Assembly (NCBI GenBank): GCA_004321915.1
Contig: SCQE01000071.1
Location: 1 to 64,000, forward strand
Origin: Nitrospirota bacterium
GTDB taxonomy: Bacteria; Nitrospirota; Thermodesulfovibrionia; Thermodesulfovibrionales; Dissulfurispiraceae
Reading direction: 5' to 3'
DNA length: 64,000 bases
Shown here: piece by piece, positions 44,015 to 52,355 of the stretch
How the letters are laid out: every line of letters starts with the position of its first letter
Position numbering within the stretch: the first letter of the stretch is position 1
Position numbers and translations under genes: made by a program
Notes under the pieces: generated by a model
The model's input: the letters and a program-made list of their open reading frames with translations, nothing else
Database searches by the model: none
What the model was told of the DNA's origin: nothing

Positions 44015-46120
44015 TCATCTCACCGCTTCTATGATCCCCGGCACATCCAGTACCAGAGCCACTTTGCCGTCTCCCAGTATCGTTCCTCCCGAGATGCCGC
44101 TGATCTTCGGCGTGGCCTTGCCGAGATTTTTTATCACTACCTGCTGCTCCCCGAGCAATTCATCCGCCATCAGGCAGAGCTTTCTGTTGTCGTGGGACAC
44201 GAGCACTACTATCGCTTCCCACGGGTCCGTCTTCCATGCGGACAAACCCAGTTTTTCATAAAGCCTGAGCATCGGGATAAACTCGCCCCTGACGTTTACG
44301 ACTTCGCCTTTTTCGGTCATGCTCTTTACGTCCTGAACAGGCGGTCTTAACGATTCGATGACCGACGTTATCGGGACTATGAAGACCTGTTCGCCGATCA
44401 ATACCTTGAGTCCGTCTATGATCGCAAGCGTCAGCGGGAGTTTGATGGACATGGTCGTGCCTGCGCCCTCTTTTGTTTTTATATAAACCTTGCCGTTAAG
44501 CGACTCGATGTTCTTTTTCACCACGTCCATGCCTACGCCCCTGCCAGAGACATCGGTAACTTTGTCTGCGGTCGAGAACCCCGGAAGGAATATCAGGTTG
44601 CATATCTGCTCGTCCGTAAGGCCGGAGGCGTTTGAGATTATGCCTTTGGCCAAGGCCTTTTCTATGATCCTATGCTTGTTAAGCCCTCTCCCGTTGTCCT
44701 CGACTTCTATATAAACCGAGTCGCCCATCTGGTAGGCGCTCAGGTGGACCGTTCCTTTCCTTGGCTTCCCGGCAGCCTCTCTCTCTTCGGGAGGTTCCAG
44801 CCCGTGGTCTATCGAGTTTCTAATAAGATGTACAAGCGGGTCTGCTATCTTCTCCAGCACACCCTTATCGAGTTCCGTGTCCTCGCCTGTTATTACCAGT
44901 TCGATCGTCTTGTTCTTGCTCTCGGACAGCTCACGCACCAGTCGCGTGAAACGTTGGAAGACCTCGCCCACAGGCAGCATCCTGAGAGACATGGCGCTCT
45001 CCTGTATGTCCTTGCCGATCCTGTGGAGCTGTGAAAATATCATGCCGAGGTCTTTACGTCCGGGGCCGTTGCCGTTGCTTTGAAGCGACTGCTCGAACAT
45101 CGAGTGCGTTATCACCATCTCTCCTACGATGTTGATAAGGTGGTCCAGTTTTTTCAGGTCGACCCTTATGGTCGAAGAAGCGGCATGTTTCGTGTGCTCG
45201 GCTTTTTTGTGGTTCTGCTTTTCCAGAACGTGTTCGATCTCTTTCCTGCTCGCCTTTCCCTGCTCGACGAGGATCTCTCCGAGTTTTTTCTGGGAGGCGA
45301 CCGCCTTCTCCACGTCCGAACTGCTGACAATCCCCTCCTCGACAAGCATGCGTCCCAGCAGCGGGGCTCCTGTAGATAGGGCCTTGACCGGCAGTATCTT
45401 TATCTCGCTGCCGTCCTCTACGAATTCGAATATTTTTCTTATTTCATCTTCGTCTCTTTCCGTTTTCAGGACTATGTCCCACTTCATATATAATTTCTCA
45501 GGGTCCATCTCCGAAATGACCGGCAGCGCCTCTGTGTCAGCCGTTATGTTTATTACTTCTCCGATGCTTCTCAGGTCTTCGAGTATGATGGACGGGTCTA
45601 TCCCCCGCCTGAAGAGATCGGGCGACGGAATGAATATTATCCTTACCCCCCGGGTGTTCGTGCCCGCTTCTTTTACGGATTCCTTTGGTCTTTCTTCTGT
45701 GTTGGCCCTCTCCTTCGGCCTAGGCTTTTCCTCGATTCCGTGCCTGACATCTTCCATTTTCGTTATCAGGTCCGAGCAGGAAGCGAAATCGAATACGGCG
45801 TTTGCGGCAACGGCGTCGACCATTTCCTTTATCTTGTCCGTTGCCGAAAGCAGCAGGCTGATCAAATCCTTGCCTGCAGAGAGTTTCCCCTGTCTTATCA
45901 GGTCGAGGATTTCTTCCATGTTATGTGTGAATTTGGAAATGTCGGACAGCCCTATCGAGCCGCTGGAGCCTTTCAGCGTATGGGCCGCCCTGAAGATGTT
46001 GTTCAGCAGCTCGGAGTCGTCCGGATCTTTTTCTATACGCAGAAGCCCGTCTTCCAGATCCGTGGTCCTTTCAAGCGCCTCCTCCACGAAAACCTCATAA
46101 AGTTTTTTGGTGTCTATCAT
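44015..46120 (-). CDS. cheA: CheA chemotaxis histidine kinase
   Basis: The 701-residue kinase starts with an HPt domain; the phospho-His is His47 in FRAAHTLKGSSGSIG. A P2-like region (RIIFIPSPDLFRRGI) follows. Then comes a segment with GRMLVEEGIVSSSDVEKAV and KLGEILVEQG, a motif seen in GspE N-termini and some delta-type CheAs. Dimerisation helices start at LKKLDHLINIVGEMV. The ATPase has HLIRNSIDHGLEPPEER and DVSGRGVGMDVVKKNI. The CheW-like end (FIVPITSVIESLRPP) completes it. No intact single-domain CheY is seen beside it, only a remnant upstream at 46469-46549. Confidence 0.95.
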   Translation of the reverse strand: MIDTKKLYEVFVEEALERTTDLEDGLLRIEKDPDDSELLNNIFRAAHTLKGSSGSIGLSDISKFTHNMEEILDLIRQGKLSAGKDLISLLLSATDKIKEMVDAVAANAVFDFASCSDLITKMEDVRHGIEEKPRPKERANTEERPKESVKEAGTNTRGVRIIFIPSPDLFRRGIDPSIILEDLRSIGEVINITADTEALPVISEMDPEKLYMKWDIVLKTERDEDEIRKIFEFVEDGSEIKILPVKALSTGAPLLGRMLVEEGIVSSSDVEKAVASQKKLGEILVEQGKASRKEIEHVLEKQNHKKAEHTKHAASSTIRVDLKKLDHLINIVGEMVITHSMFEQSLQSNGNGPGRKDLGMIFSQLHRIGKDIQESAMSLRMLPVGEVFQRFTRLVRELSESKNKTIELVITGEDTELDKGVLEKIADPLVHLIRNSIDHGLEPPEEREAAGKPRKGTVHLSAYQMGDSVYIEVEDNGRGLNKHRIIEKALAKGIISNASGLTDEQICNLIFLPGFSTADKVTDVSGRGVGMDVVKKNIESLNGKVYIKTKEGAGTTMSIKLPLTLAIIDGLKVLIGEQVFIVPITSVIESLRPPVQDVKSMTEKGEVVNVRGEFIPMLRLYEKLGLSAWKTDPWEAIVVLVSHDNRKLCLMADELLGEQQVVIKNLGKATPKISGISGGTILGDGKVALVLDVPGIIEAVR

Positions 46121-46130
46121 GTCGTCGCCC

Positions 46131-46469
46131 TCATAAACTTCCGGACATGCAGCTGTTTTGTGATATGCGCGGGCAGCCTGCGGCGCAGGTATCGCAGGCT
46201 TGCACCTCGCCTGCTTTAAGCGCGTTCAGGTGCCTGCCTACCAGAATGATATGCTTGTCCAGTTTTTTCGCTATCTTGAGAGTCATGCAGACAGGGTGCA
46301 GGCACTGGTTGTCCATGTGGCGGACGCCGTTGAAATTCAGCACTACAGTATCGAAATTTATCATGGTTTTCATCAATACCGTTTTGAGGTCTCGCGTATG
46401 TTTTTCATAGAGCATATCGTAAAAGGTAAGAATTCCGACCTCTTCGACTTTATTGAATTCAAAGTTCAT
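46131..46469 (-). CDS. STAS-like protein with atypical phosphorylation site and Cys-rich tail
   Basis: A 112-residue product of the anti-sigma-antagonist (STAS) fold: FDTVVLNFNGVRHMDNQCLH is the central strand and loop, and CMTLKIAKKLDKHIILVG the following helix and strand. The loop where SpoIIAA-type proteins have D-S-S-G reads D-N-Q-C, so the phosphorylatable Ser is absent. The C-terminus has five Cys (ACDTCAAGCPRISQNSC), suggesting metal or redox binding. ATG 46469 overlaps the stop of the cheY remnant (TGATG); GTG 46472 is the alternative. Ten bases separate it from cheA. Confidence 0.7.
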   Translation of the reverse strand: MNFEFNKVEEVGILTFYDMLYEKHTRDLKTVLMKTMINFDTVVLNFNGVRHMDNQCLHPVCMTLKIAKKLDKHIILVGRHLNALKAGEVQACDTCAAGCPRISQNSCMSGSL

Positions 46470-46549
46470 CACCTTGCGGACCTCTTGACTATCTCCACCG
46501 GTTGTCTCATGGAGGCCGGGTCGTCCGCTATCATTACGGTCTTTGACAT
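46469..46549 (-). pseudogene. Truncated CheY N-terminus
   Basis: A 26-codon frame from ATG 46549 encodes KTVMIADDPASMRQPVEIV and then stops. The first 16 residues match the beginning of CheY proteins (first strand, acidic DD pair, SMRQ helix start). The remaining receiver, including the phosphoacceptor Asp, is missing. Its TGA overlaps the STAS start, so it may survive as a leader that couples translation, or be a deletion scar. Confidence 0.65.
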
Positions 46550-46637
46550 GCCCGCACCCCCCTAATTAAGCTTTGCTGCAGTTTTTTGTTGTGAATATTT
46601 CTTTACAAACCGCCCCGTTATAAGCGCCTTCGAGAAA

Positions 46638-46892
46638 TCAGAGCTTTGTTCCTGTAGACAACAGCATATCGGTCATGATGTTGGAATTCAGGAATATCAT
46701 GCTGTGTCCGAGTTTGTCGCATTCTTTTTTTGCGGCGATCAGGACCTGAAGCGCGGCCACGTCCAGTCTTTTCAGTTCGCTCATATCCACTATGACTTCA
46801 TCCCAATTTTTTACGGCCTCGATAAGGTCGTCGTTTCTTTCCGCTATCTGACCTATTGTGAACTCGTTTTCCAGCCTGACTGTTCCTTGCAT
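46638..46892 (-). CDS. Small STAS-domain protein lacking the phosphorylatable serine
   Basis: An 84-residue protein. I start at ATG 46892 because GGAGG lies six bases upstream; a longer frame to 46952 has no such site. WDEVIVDMSELKRLDVAALQ gives the STAS strand and loop, but D-S-S-G is replaced by D-V-A-A. It therefore cannot be controlled by the usual serine kinase. It may act as a scaffold in the CheA cluster, as STAS or MlaB-like proteins do elsewhere; that is inference. Confidence 0.7.
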   Translation of the reverse strand: MQGTVRLENEFTIGQIAERNDDLIEAVKNWDEVIVDMSELKRLDVAALQVLIAAKKECDKLGHSMIFLNSNIMTDMLLSTGTKL

Positions 46893-47063
46893 GCTGCACC
46901 TCCGTTTGTCGTAAGTGTTTTTGGGCCGCTCCCTCTGCATCCGAAGATTCAAATGCAGCCGTGAGTTAAGCTTATAACGAAAGACATTGCGGTAAAATCG
47001 GGTGGAAGCTGATATTCTTATCGGGGAAACGCTGAAAAAGGCCTAGGGGATTCCCTGATGCTT

Positions 47064-47744
47064 TTAGGGGATTTCGATGGACTTGACCCACAAGGTGGCT
47101 TTTTGCAACAGTTCGGAGGAATCCGAAAGGCCGAGCTTGTTCTTTATGTTGCTCCGGTAGGTCTCTATGGTTTTTACGCTCAGGTTAAGCGCCTCCGCGA
47201 TCCTGCTTGTTTTATGCCCATTTCCCAAAAGCTCGAAGACCTCCAGTTCCCGGTCGCTCAGGCATTCGAAGCTGTCCATCTCAGGACCGTACGCGTGGCC
47301 GCTCTGCTTTGCTATAAGTTTTGACGATATGTCCGGGCTCACGAATATGTGGCCCGACAGAATTCTGCGTATTGCGGTTATAAGTATTTCGGTGCCTTCC
47401 TGCTTCATGACATATCCGCGCGCGCCGGCGCGGATGGACCGTTCCGCATAAAGAAACTCATCGTGCATCGAAAGGACGAGCATGGGGATTGCCGGATACC
47501 GCCTGTTAATGGTCTTGATAAGTTCTATACCGTGGACGTCCTTCAGGGAAAGGTCTATGATCGCAAGGTTCGGTTTGCTCTCCTTAAGTTTTTCCAAGGC
47601 CTCGCGGTAACTCCCAGCCTCGCAGCATACTTCAAGGTCAGGGGCTGCGCCGATAAGCTGGGATATGCCGTAGCGGACAAAGGGATGGTCGTCTACGATC
47701 ATCACGCCGGTCTTGTTGTTTTTTTTGTTTTCTTTTTTTGTCAT
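47064..47744 (-). CDS. NarL/LuxR-family response regulator
   Basis: A 226-residue transcription factor. The receiver (residues 12-128) has VMIVDDHPFVRYGI and Asp in LAIIDLSLKDVHGIE. The DNA-binding helix-turn-helix is LSDRELEVFELLGNGHKTSR with IAEALNLSVKTIETYRSNI, the LuxR/GerE type. It follows the HisKA_3-type kinase by 34 bases; that kinase class normally pairs with NarL regulators, so it is the likely cognate partner. Target genes are unknown. Confidence 0.92.
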   Translation of the reverse strand: MTKKENKKNNKTGVMIVDDHPFVRYGISQLIGAAPDLEVCCEAGSYREALEKLKESKPNLAIIDLSLKDVHGIELIKTINRRYPAIPMLVLSMHDEFLYAERSIRAGARGYVMKQEGTEILITAIRRILSGHIFVSPDISSKLIAKQSGHAYGPEMDSFECLSDRELEVFELLGNGHKTSRIAEALNLSVKTIETYRSNIKNKLGLSDSSELLQKATLWVKSIEIP

Positions 47745-47778
47745 TTATAAGTACCGTCCAAGTTTATTTTTCAAGGAT

Positions 47779-50700
47779 TCACGGATTGACGGAGCAGACA
47801 ACAGCCGTTTTTCCGTTTGCAGGTCCTATGTAAAAGCCCGCGCCTATAATGCCGGCCCTGTATTTCATTATCCGGATACCCAGCCCCTTGGTATATTCCG
47901 TGTTTTGCGCAAAGCCTATTCCGTCGTCCTCCACAGTGAGGGATATATGTTTTTCGGAGCTTTTCAGTATGACGGCGATGTTTTCCGCCTTTCCGTTCTT
48001 GACCGCATTGGTGATGGCTTCGCTCGCGATATAATAAAGCTGTTCGGCGACCATCCTGTTCTCTATCTGGGATTTTACAAAGGCGTCGAGCCTGCATTTC
48101 ACGTTATAGATGCTCTCGGTCTTTGCGGCCAGCTGGTTCAATGCCCCTGCAAGGCCGTTCACGCCGATCTCATAGGGGCTGAGGCATCTCGAAATATCTC
48201 TTACCCTGCTTATCACGTCATTGATGGATTCCTTGATCCGCCTGAGGTCTTTGCACAGCGCAGGGTCGCTCTCGCTGTAAGTCTGTTCCATGGCCTTGCT
48301 CATAAAAGCGATGCCGGTGAGGATCTGGCCTATGCCGTCGTGGAGCTGGTGCCCTATATTGAGCCGCTCCTGAGCGCTGATCTCGGCGATTTCCATTTCG
48401 AGCCGCCTGCGCTCGCTTATGTTCCGCACATACTCTACGACCCCCAATATCCGTCCGCTTTCATTAAATAACGGGAAGGCATAAACCTCGACGCACCCCT
48501 CTGTGCCGTCATTGTCAGTAAAATATTTTATCTTCATGTCCGGAGTTTTTTCCTCGATAGCTATGATTGCGGGACATGCTTCGCATTTCTCCGACCTGCC
48601 GTGATATACCGCATAACACTTTTGTATCTTGGCCGCGCCGCGTATCAACTGCGGATACCATCTTTCCATGGCTGCGTTCGTGAACATGATATTAAGGCCG
48701 GTGTCGAGCACCGATATGCCGTCGCCGATGCTGTTTATTACGGTGTTCAGGAATATCTTGTTCCTTATCAAGGTCTCTTCGGCATTCTTGCGCTCGGTTA
48801 TGTCGTTGATGATCCCATCGTATGAGACCAAGCGTCCTTCACGATCGTATTTGGATACAAGTGTGTTTCTTATCCAGCGGGTGGTCCCGTTTTTGTGTAT
48901 GATCCTGTGTTCAAGGGCCGATATTCTTTCCCCTGAAAGCGCTTTGTTCACATGCCCCATTACGGCGTCACGGTCGTCCGGGTGTATCATCCTGTGCCAC
49001 AGCAGCGGGTCTGCGTCATATTCGTCTGCCGTGTATCCTGTCACCGTAACGCAGGCCATGCCGTGCACCGTATCTACAGGCTGTCCGTCTTCGATGCTTA
49101 CGGTGTAGATGTAGCTTGTTATTGATTCGAGGATATGTCTGTAACGGGACTCGCTTCTTTCGAGGTCTTTTGTGATCTCTTTACGGCGCTTTATCTCTTT
49201 TTTCAGTTTGTCTATGGTGACATTCAGGTCATTCGTACGCTCTGCAACACGTCTCCCTAGGACTTTGTTTGACGAGATGATGTTCTTTTCCATGGTCTTC
49301 CTTACGGTTATATCGCCGAGTATGGCTGCGACATGCCCGGGCTTAGGGCAATAAGCCAGTATGGAATACCATCTGCCGCGCGGCTCACAGAAATGCTCGA
49401 AAGAAATGTCCTCGCCGCTCAGGGCCACCTTTCCATAGCACCCGATCCAGTCGAAGGCCGAGTCGGCGATCCCCGGCATCACCTCGGTTGCCGGTTTGCC
49501 GATAAGCTGCTCTTTAGTCAGTCCTGTCATTATTTCGTAATGCCTGTTCACCTCGATAAAAATATAATCTACGGGTATGCCGTCGGCGTTAAGCACAATT
49601 TTATACAAAGCGAACGCGCTGTTCAGGTTCTCTATAAGCAGACGGTATTTCTCCTCGTTCAGCTTCAGTTTTTCGGCGATACGCTTTTGTTCCGTAATGT
49701 CGGTGTGCACCGAGAGTAAAACCGGGCCGCAGGTCGGGTGATTGAACATGGACACGTTAGCGTAACTCCAGAACACCGACCCGTCTTTCCTTATGTTCTG
49801 CACCTCGCCGTGCCACTCTCCTGTTTTGTAAATAACGTCCATTATTTCTCCGGCCCTTTGCGCTGCGCTTTTATCGGTCGGAGCATTGACTATCGAAACA
49901 TGTTTGCCCTCCATTTCTCCGGCCCCGTAACCGAACATCTGTTCGAATTTTTGGTTCGCATAACGTATGGTCAAATCGTCCAGTCCTACGATGTAAGCGC
50001 CTTCCGTCATGTTTTTGGCCACTTCGGACTGTGTGAGTATGAACTCTTCCGCCCTCTTGCGCTCGGTTATGTCGCGCCAGACGCTCTGAATAAGCTGTTT
50101 CCCGTCGATGAAGATGCTCTTTGCACGGATTTCGTAGTCCCTCAACTCTCCGGTCTTGGTCTTCTTTTTTGTCTCGAACCAATCCGCGCCGTTCATGATT
50201 ACTTTCCGGGCATGGTGAAGCGTTTCTTCGGGGGACTCCACTGCGTCCAAGTCGCTCAGGTTCAGTTTCGAAAACTCTTCGCGCGAATAACCCAAGCCGG
50301 CAAATGCCTGATCGTTAAATGCCAGAAAGTCGGCCGTCCTAGGGTCGATTATTACAATGGCGTCTCCGGCCTGCTCGAATATGTTCCGGTACTGCTCCTC
50401 CCTCTCCCGCAGCTTTTGTTCCAAGCGCGCGCGTTCTTTGTCCATTTTGTGCCTGTAAAGGGCCAGTTCGATGTTGTAATGCAGAGAAGCCTTGTCCGGG
50501 GGTTTCACTATATAGCCCATCGGGTTTATTATTTTTAGCTGTTCCAGTGTCGCCGTGTCCGTGCGGGCCGTCAGAAAAATCACCGGGACATCGGATGAAC
50601 GGCCGATCCGCTTTGCCGCCTCTATTCCGTTCATATCGCCGTAAAGCGTTATGTCCATAAGTATAAGGTCCGGCGGGTCATAGGCTGCCGACTTGATCGC

Positions 50701-50832
50701 GTCTTCACCGGACGATACTATATCGGAAACCTCATACCCCAGACGTGTCAGGTAATCTTTCAGTGCTATGCCGGTAATCGCCTCGTCTTCGGCTATCAAT
50801 ATTCTGGGCCTTTGCGCGAGTGTCTGCGTCAT
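47779..50832 (-). CDS. REC-multi-PAS sensor kinase of NarX/HisKA_3 type
   Basis: A soluble 1017-residue protein. It starts with a receiver (residues 9-125; Asp in LILMDITLYGDMNGIE), followed by five PAS domains to about residue 800, one of them (near 560-680) matching the PAS of the kinases at 36720 and 57108. The kinase core is ISAQERLNIGHQLHDGIGQ (phospho-His in GHQLHDG) plus an ATPase ending near EDDGIGFAQ and LGIRIMKYRAGIIGAG. The DHp motif is the short HisKA_3 form. It overlaps the upstream gene by 4 bases and is followed by the LuxR-type regulator. Confidence 0.9.
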   Translation of the reverse strand: MTQTLAQRPRILIAEDEAITGIALKDYLTRLGYEVSDIVSSGEDAIKSAAYDPPDLILMDITLYGDMNGIEAAKRIGRSSDVPVIFLTARTDTATLEQLKIINPMGYIVKPPDKASLHYNIELALYRHKMDKERARLEQKLREREEQYRNIFEQAGDAIVIIDPRTADFLAFNDQAFAGLGYSREEFSKLNLSDLDAVESPEETLHHARKVIMNGADWFETKKKTKTGELRDYEIRAKSIFIDGKQLIQSVWRDITERKRAEEFILTQSEVAKNMTEGAYIVGLDDLTIRYANQKFEQMFGYGAGEMEGKHVSIVNAPTDKSAAQRAGEIMDVIYKTGEWHGEVQNIRKDGSVFWSYANVSMFNHPTCGPVLLSVHTDITEQKRIAEKLKLNEEKYRLLIENLNSAFALYKIVLNADGIPVDYIFIEVNRHYEIMTGLTKEQLIGKPATEVMPGIADSAFDWIGCYGKVALSGEDISFEHFCEPRGRWYSILAYCPKPGHVAAILGDITVRKTMEKNIISSNKVLGRRVAERTNDLNVTIDKLKKEIKRRKEITKDLERSESRYRHILESITSYIYTVSIEDGQPVDTVHGMACVTVTGYTADEYDADPLLWHRMIHPDDRDAVMGHVNKALSGERISALEHRIIHKNGTTRWIRNTLVSKYDREGRLVSYDGIINDITERKNAEETLIRNKIFLNTVINSIGDGISVLDTGLNIMFTNAAMERWYPQLIRGAAKIQKCYAVYHGRSEKCEACPAIIAIEEKTPDMKIKYFTDNDGTEGCVEVYAFPLFNESGRILGVVEYVRNISERRRLEMEIAEISAQERLNIGHQLHDGIGQILTGIAFMSKAMEQTYSESDPALCKDLRRIKESINDVISRVRDISRCLSPYEIGVNGLAGALNQLAAKTESIYNVKCRLDAFVKSQIENRMVAEQLYYIASEAITNAVKNGKAENIAVILKSSEKHISLTVEDDGIGFAQNTEYTKGLGIRIMKYRAGIIGAGFYIGPANGKTAVVCSVNP

Positions 50833-51875
50833 TTTATGTTTTCCTGCCCCGATTTCTTGAAGGTGATAACAAATTTTGTCCCGTCGGCGCGGTCCATAAA
50901 TATCCCGCCCGACAGCTGTTTAACGAGACTGTTTACAAGATGGAGCCCCAGAGATCCCGTGTTTTTGAAGTCGAGATTCTCCGGGAACCCGATGCCGTTG
51001 TCTTGGAATATGAACTCGATATTTTCGCCGCGCTCATGGAGAGATACGGTCATCTCACCCTCCCGCGCGCCGGGGAATGCGTGTTTCAGCGCGTTTGATA
51101 TAAGCTCGCTTACGATGAGGCCGAAAGGCACTGCGGTGTCGAGACTGAAGCCCGCATTGTCTATATCCATGCGCATCCTGACCCTGTTCGCGCTGACGCC
51201 GTAAAATCTGAACATGTGCCCGCTTACATTGCGGATGTAATCGTTGAAATTTATATGCACCATGTTTTCGGACCTGTAGAGCATCTCATGCACCAAAGCC
51301 ATGGAGCGTATCCGGTTCTGCCCGTCTCTGAAGACCTCAAGCGCGGCTTTGTCTTTTATATAGGTCGACTGGAGTTCCAAAAGGCTGGAGATGACCTGCA
51401 TATTGTTTTTTACGCGGTGGTGTATCTCTTTAAGCAGGATTTCTTTTTCTCTGAGAGACCTTAATATCTCGGCATCGGCCCATTTTTTCTCGGCGCGGAC
51501 TGATGCGTCCGCGATTTCACGTTCTATTGCCGGGACCAGCCTCGAAGCTGCGTCTTTTCTGATGTAATCGTGCGCCCCCGCTTTCATCATCTCGACGGCG
51601 GTCTCTTCGCCCATAATGCCGGACATAACGATAAAGGGCAGATCGAGACCGCTTTCTTTTAATAGCTTCAAGGCCTCAGGAGCGCTGAAGGCAGGCATGA
51701 CATAGTCGCATATGATCGCGTCCCATGTCTGTTCCTGCATCGCCGACCGCATGGCTTCAGCGCTGTCCACCCGCCTGAAGTCCGCCTGATACCCTGCATT
51801 TTTAAGGTGTCTGATGAGCAGGACCGCGTCGTCTTCGGAATCGTCCACTATAAGAAGACGTAGGTTTTTGTTCAT
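50829..51875 (-). CDS. Response-regulator-linked histidine kinase, HisKA_2 type
   Basis: Of 348 residues, 1-122 form a receiver ([18 protein letters not shown], with Asp in [15 protein letters not shown]). The kinase part has phospho-His in [19 protein letters not shown], the HisKA_2 signature, and an ATPase with [11 protein letters not shown] and [11 protein letters not shown]. Soluble kinases of this kind relay signals from receivers rather than membrane sensors. Start and stop overlap neighbours by four bases on both sides, so it is translated with the receiver upstream and the multi-PAS kinase downstream. Confidence 0.9.
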   Translation of the reverse strand: MNKNLRLLIVDDSEDDAVLLIRHLKNAGYQADFRRVDSAEAMRSAMQEQTWDAIICDYVMPAFSAPEALKLLKESGLDLPFIVMSGIMGEETAVEMMKAGAHDYIRKDAASRLVPAIEREIADASVRAEKKWADAEILRSLREKEILLKEIHHRVKNNMQVISSLLELQSTYIKDKAALEVFRDGQNRIRSMALVHEMLYRSENMVHINFNDYIRNVSGHMFRFYGVSANRVRMRMDIDNAGFSLDTAVPFGLIVSELISNALKHAFPGAREGEMTVSLHERGENIEFIFQDNGIGFPENLDFKNTGSLGLHLVNSLVKQLSGGIFMDRADGTKFVITFKKSGQENIK

Positions 51876-52333
51876 GGCTGTTCCTTTACCGTGCCGTGTG
51901 TCGGGGGCAGTTCGTTCAGCAGTATCCAGTAGATGCCGAGTTCTTTGACCGCCTCGGAAAATTGTACGAAATCCACGGGTTTGCGGATGTAGCTGTTGCA
52001 GCCGAACAGGTAGCCGTTGATCAGGTCTTTGTCCTCTTTCGAGGAGGTGAGAATGACGACCGGTAACAGGCGGGTATGCTCGTTGCCGCGCAGGCGTTTC
52101 AGCACCTCGATGCCGTCCATTTTGGGCAGTTTAAGGTCGAGCAGTATGACGGCAGGCGTGTCCGTAATATCGCGGCCTTCATACGCGCCGGTCGCAAAAA
52201 GGTAATCGAGCGCCTCTATCCCGTCACGGGCCACTATGACCTCATTGACGATATTGTTCTTTTTGAAGGCGCGCAGTGTAAGCTCCACATCGTCCGGATT
52301 GTCTTCGACGAGCAGAATTTTTTTCTTGGTCAT
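51872..52333 (-). CDS. Single-domain response regulator, Rcp1-like
   Basis: A 153-residue stand-alone receiver: [19 protein letters not shown], Asp in [18 protein letters not shown], Thr/Ser in [12 protein letters not shown] and Lys in [12 protein letters not shown]. The long acidic first loop is typical of Rcp1-like partners of bacteriophytochrome-type kinases. The gene at 52356, whose kinase core is of that type, lies 22 bases upstream, so this is its probable target. Confidence 0.92.
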   Translation of the reverse strand: MTKKKILLVEDNPDDVELTLRAFKKNNIVNEVIVARDGIEALDYLFATGAYEGRDITDTPAVILLDLKLPKMDGIEVLKRLRGNEHTRLLPVVILTSSKEDKDLINGYLFGCNSYIRKPVDFVQFSEAVKELGIYWILLNELPPTHGTVKEQP

Positions 52334-52355
52334 GTCATCCCTCCTTGACTGTTTT

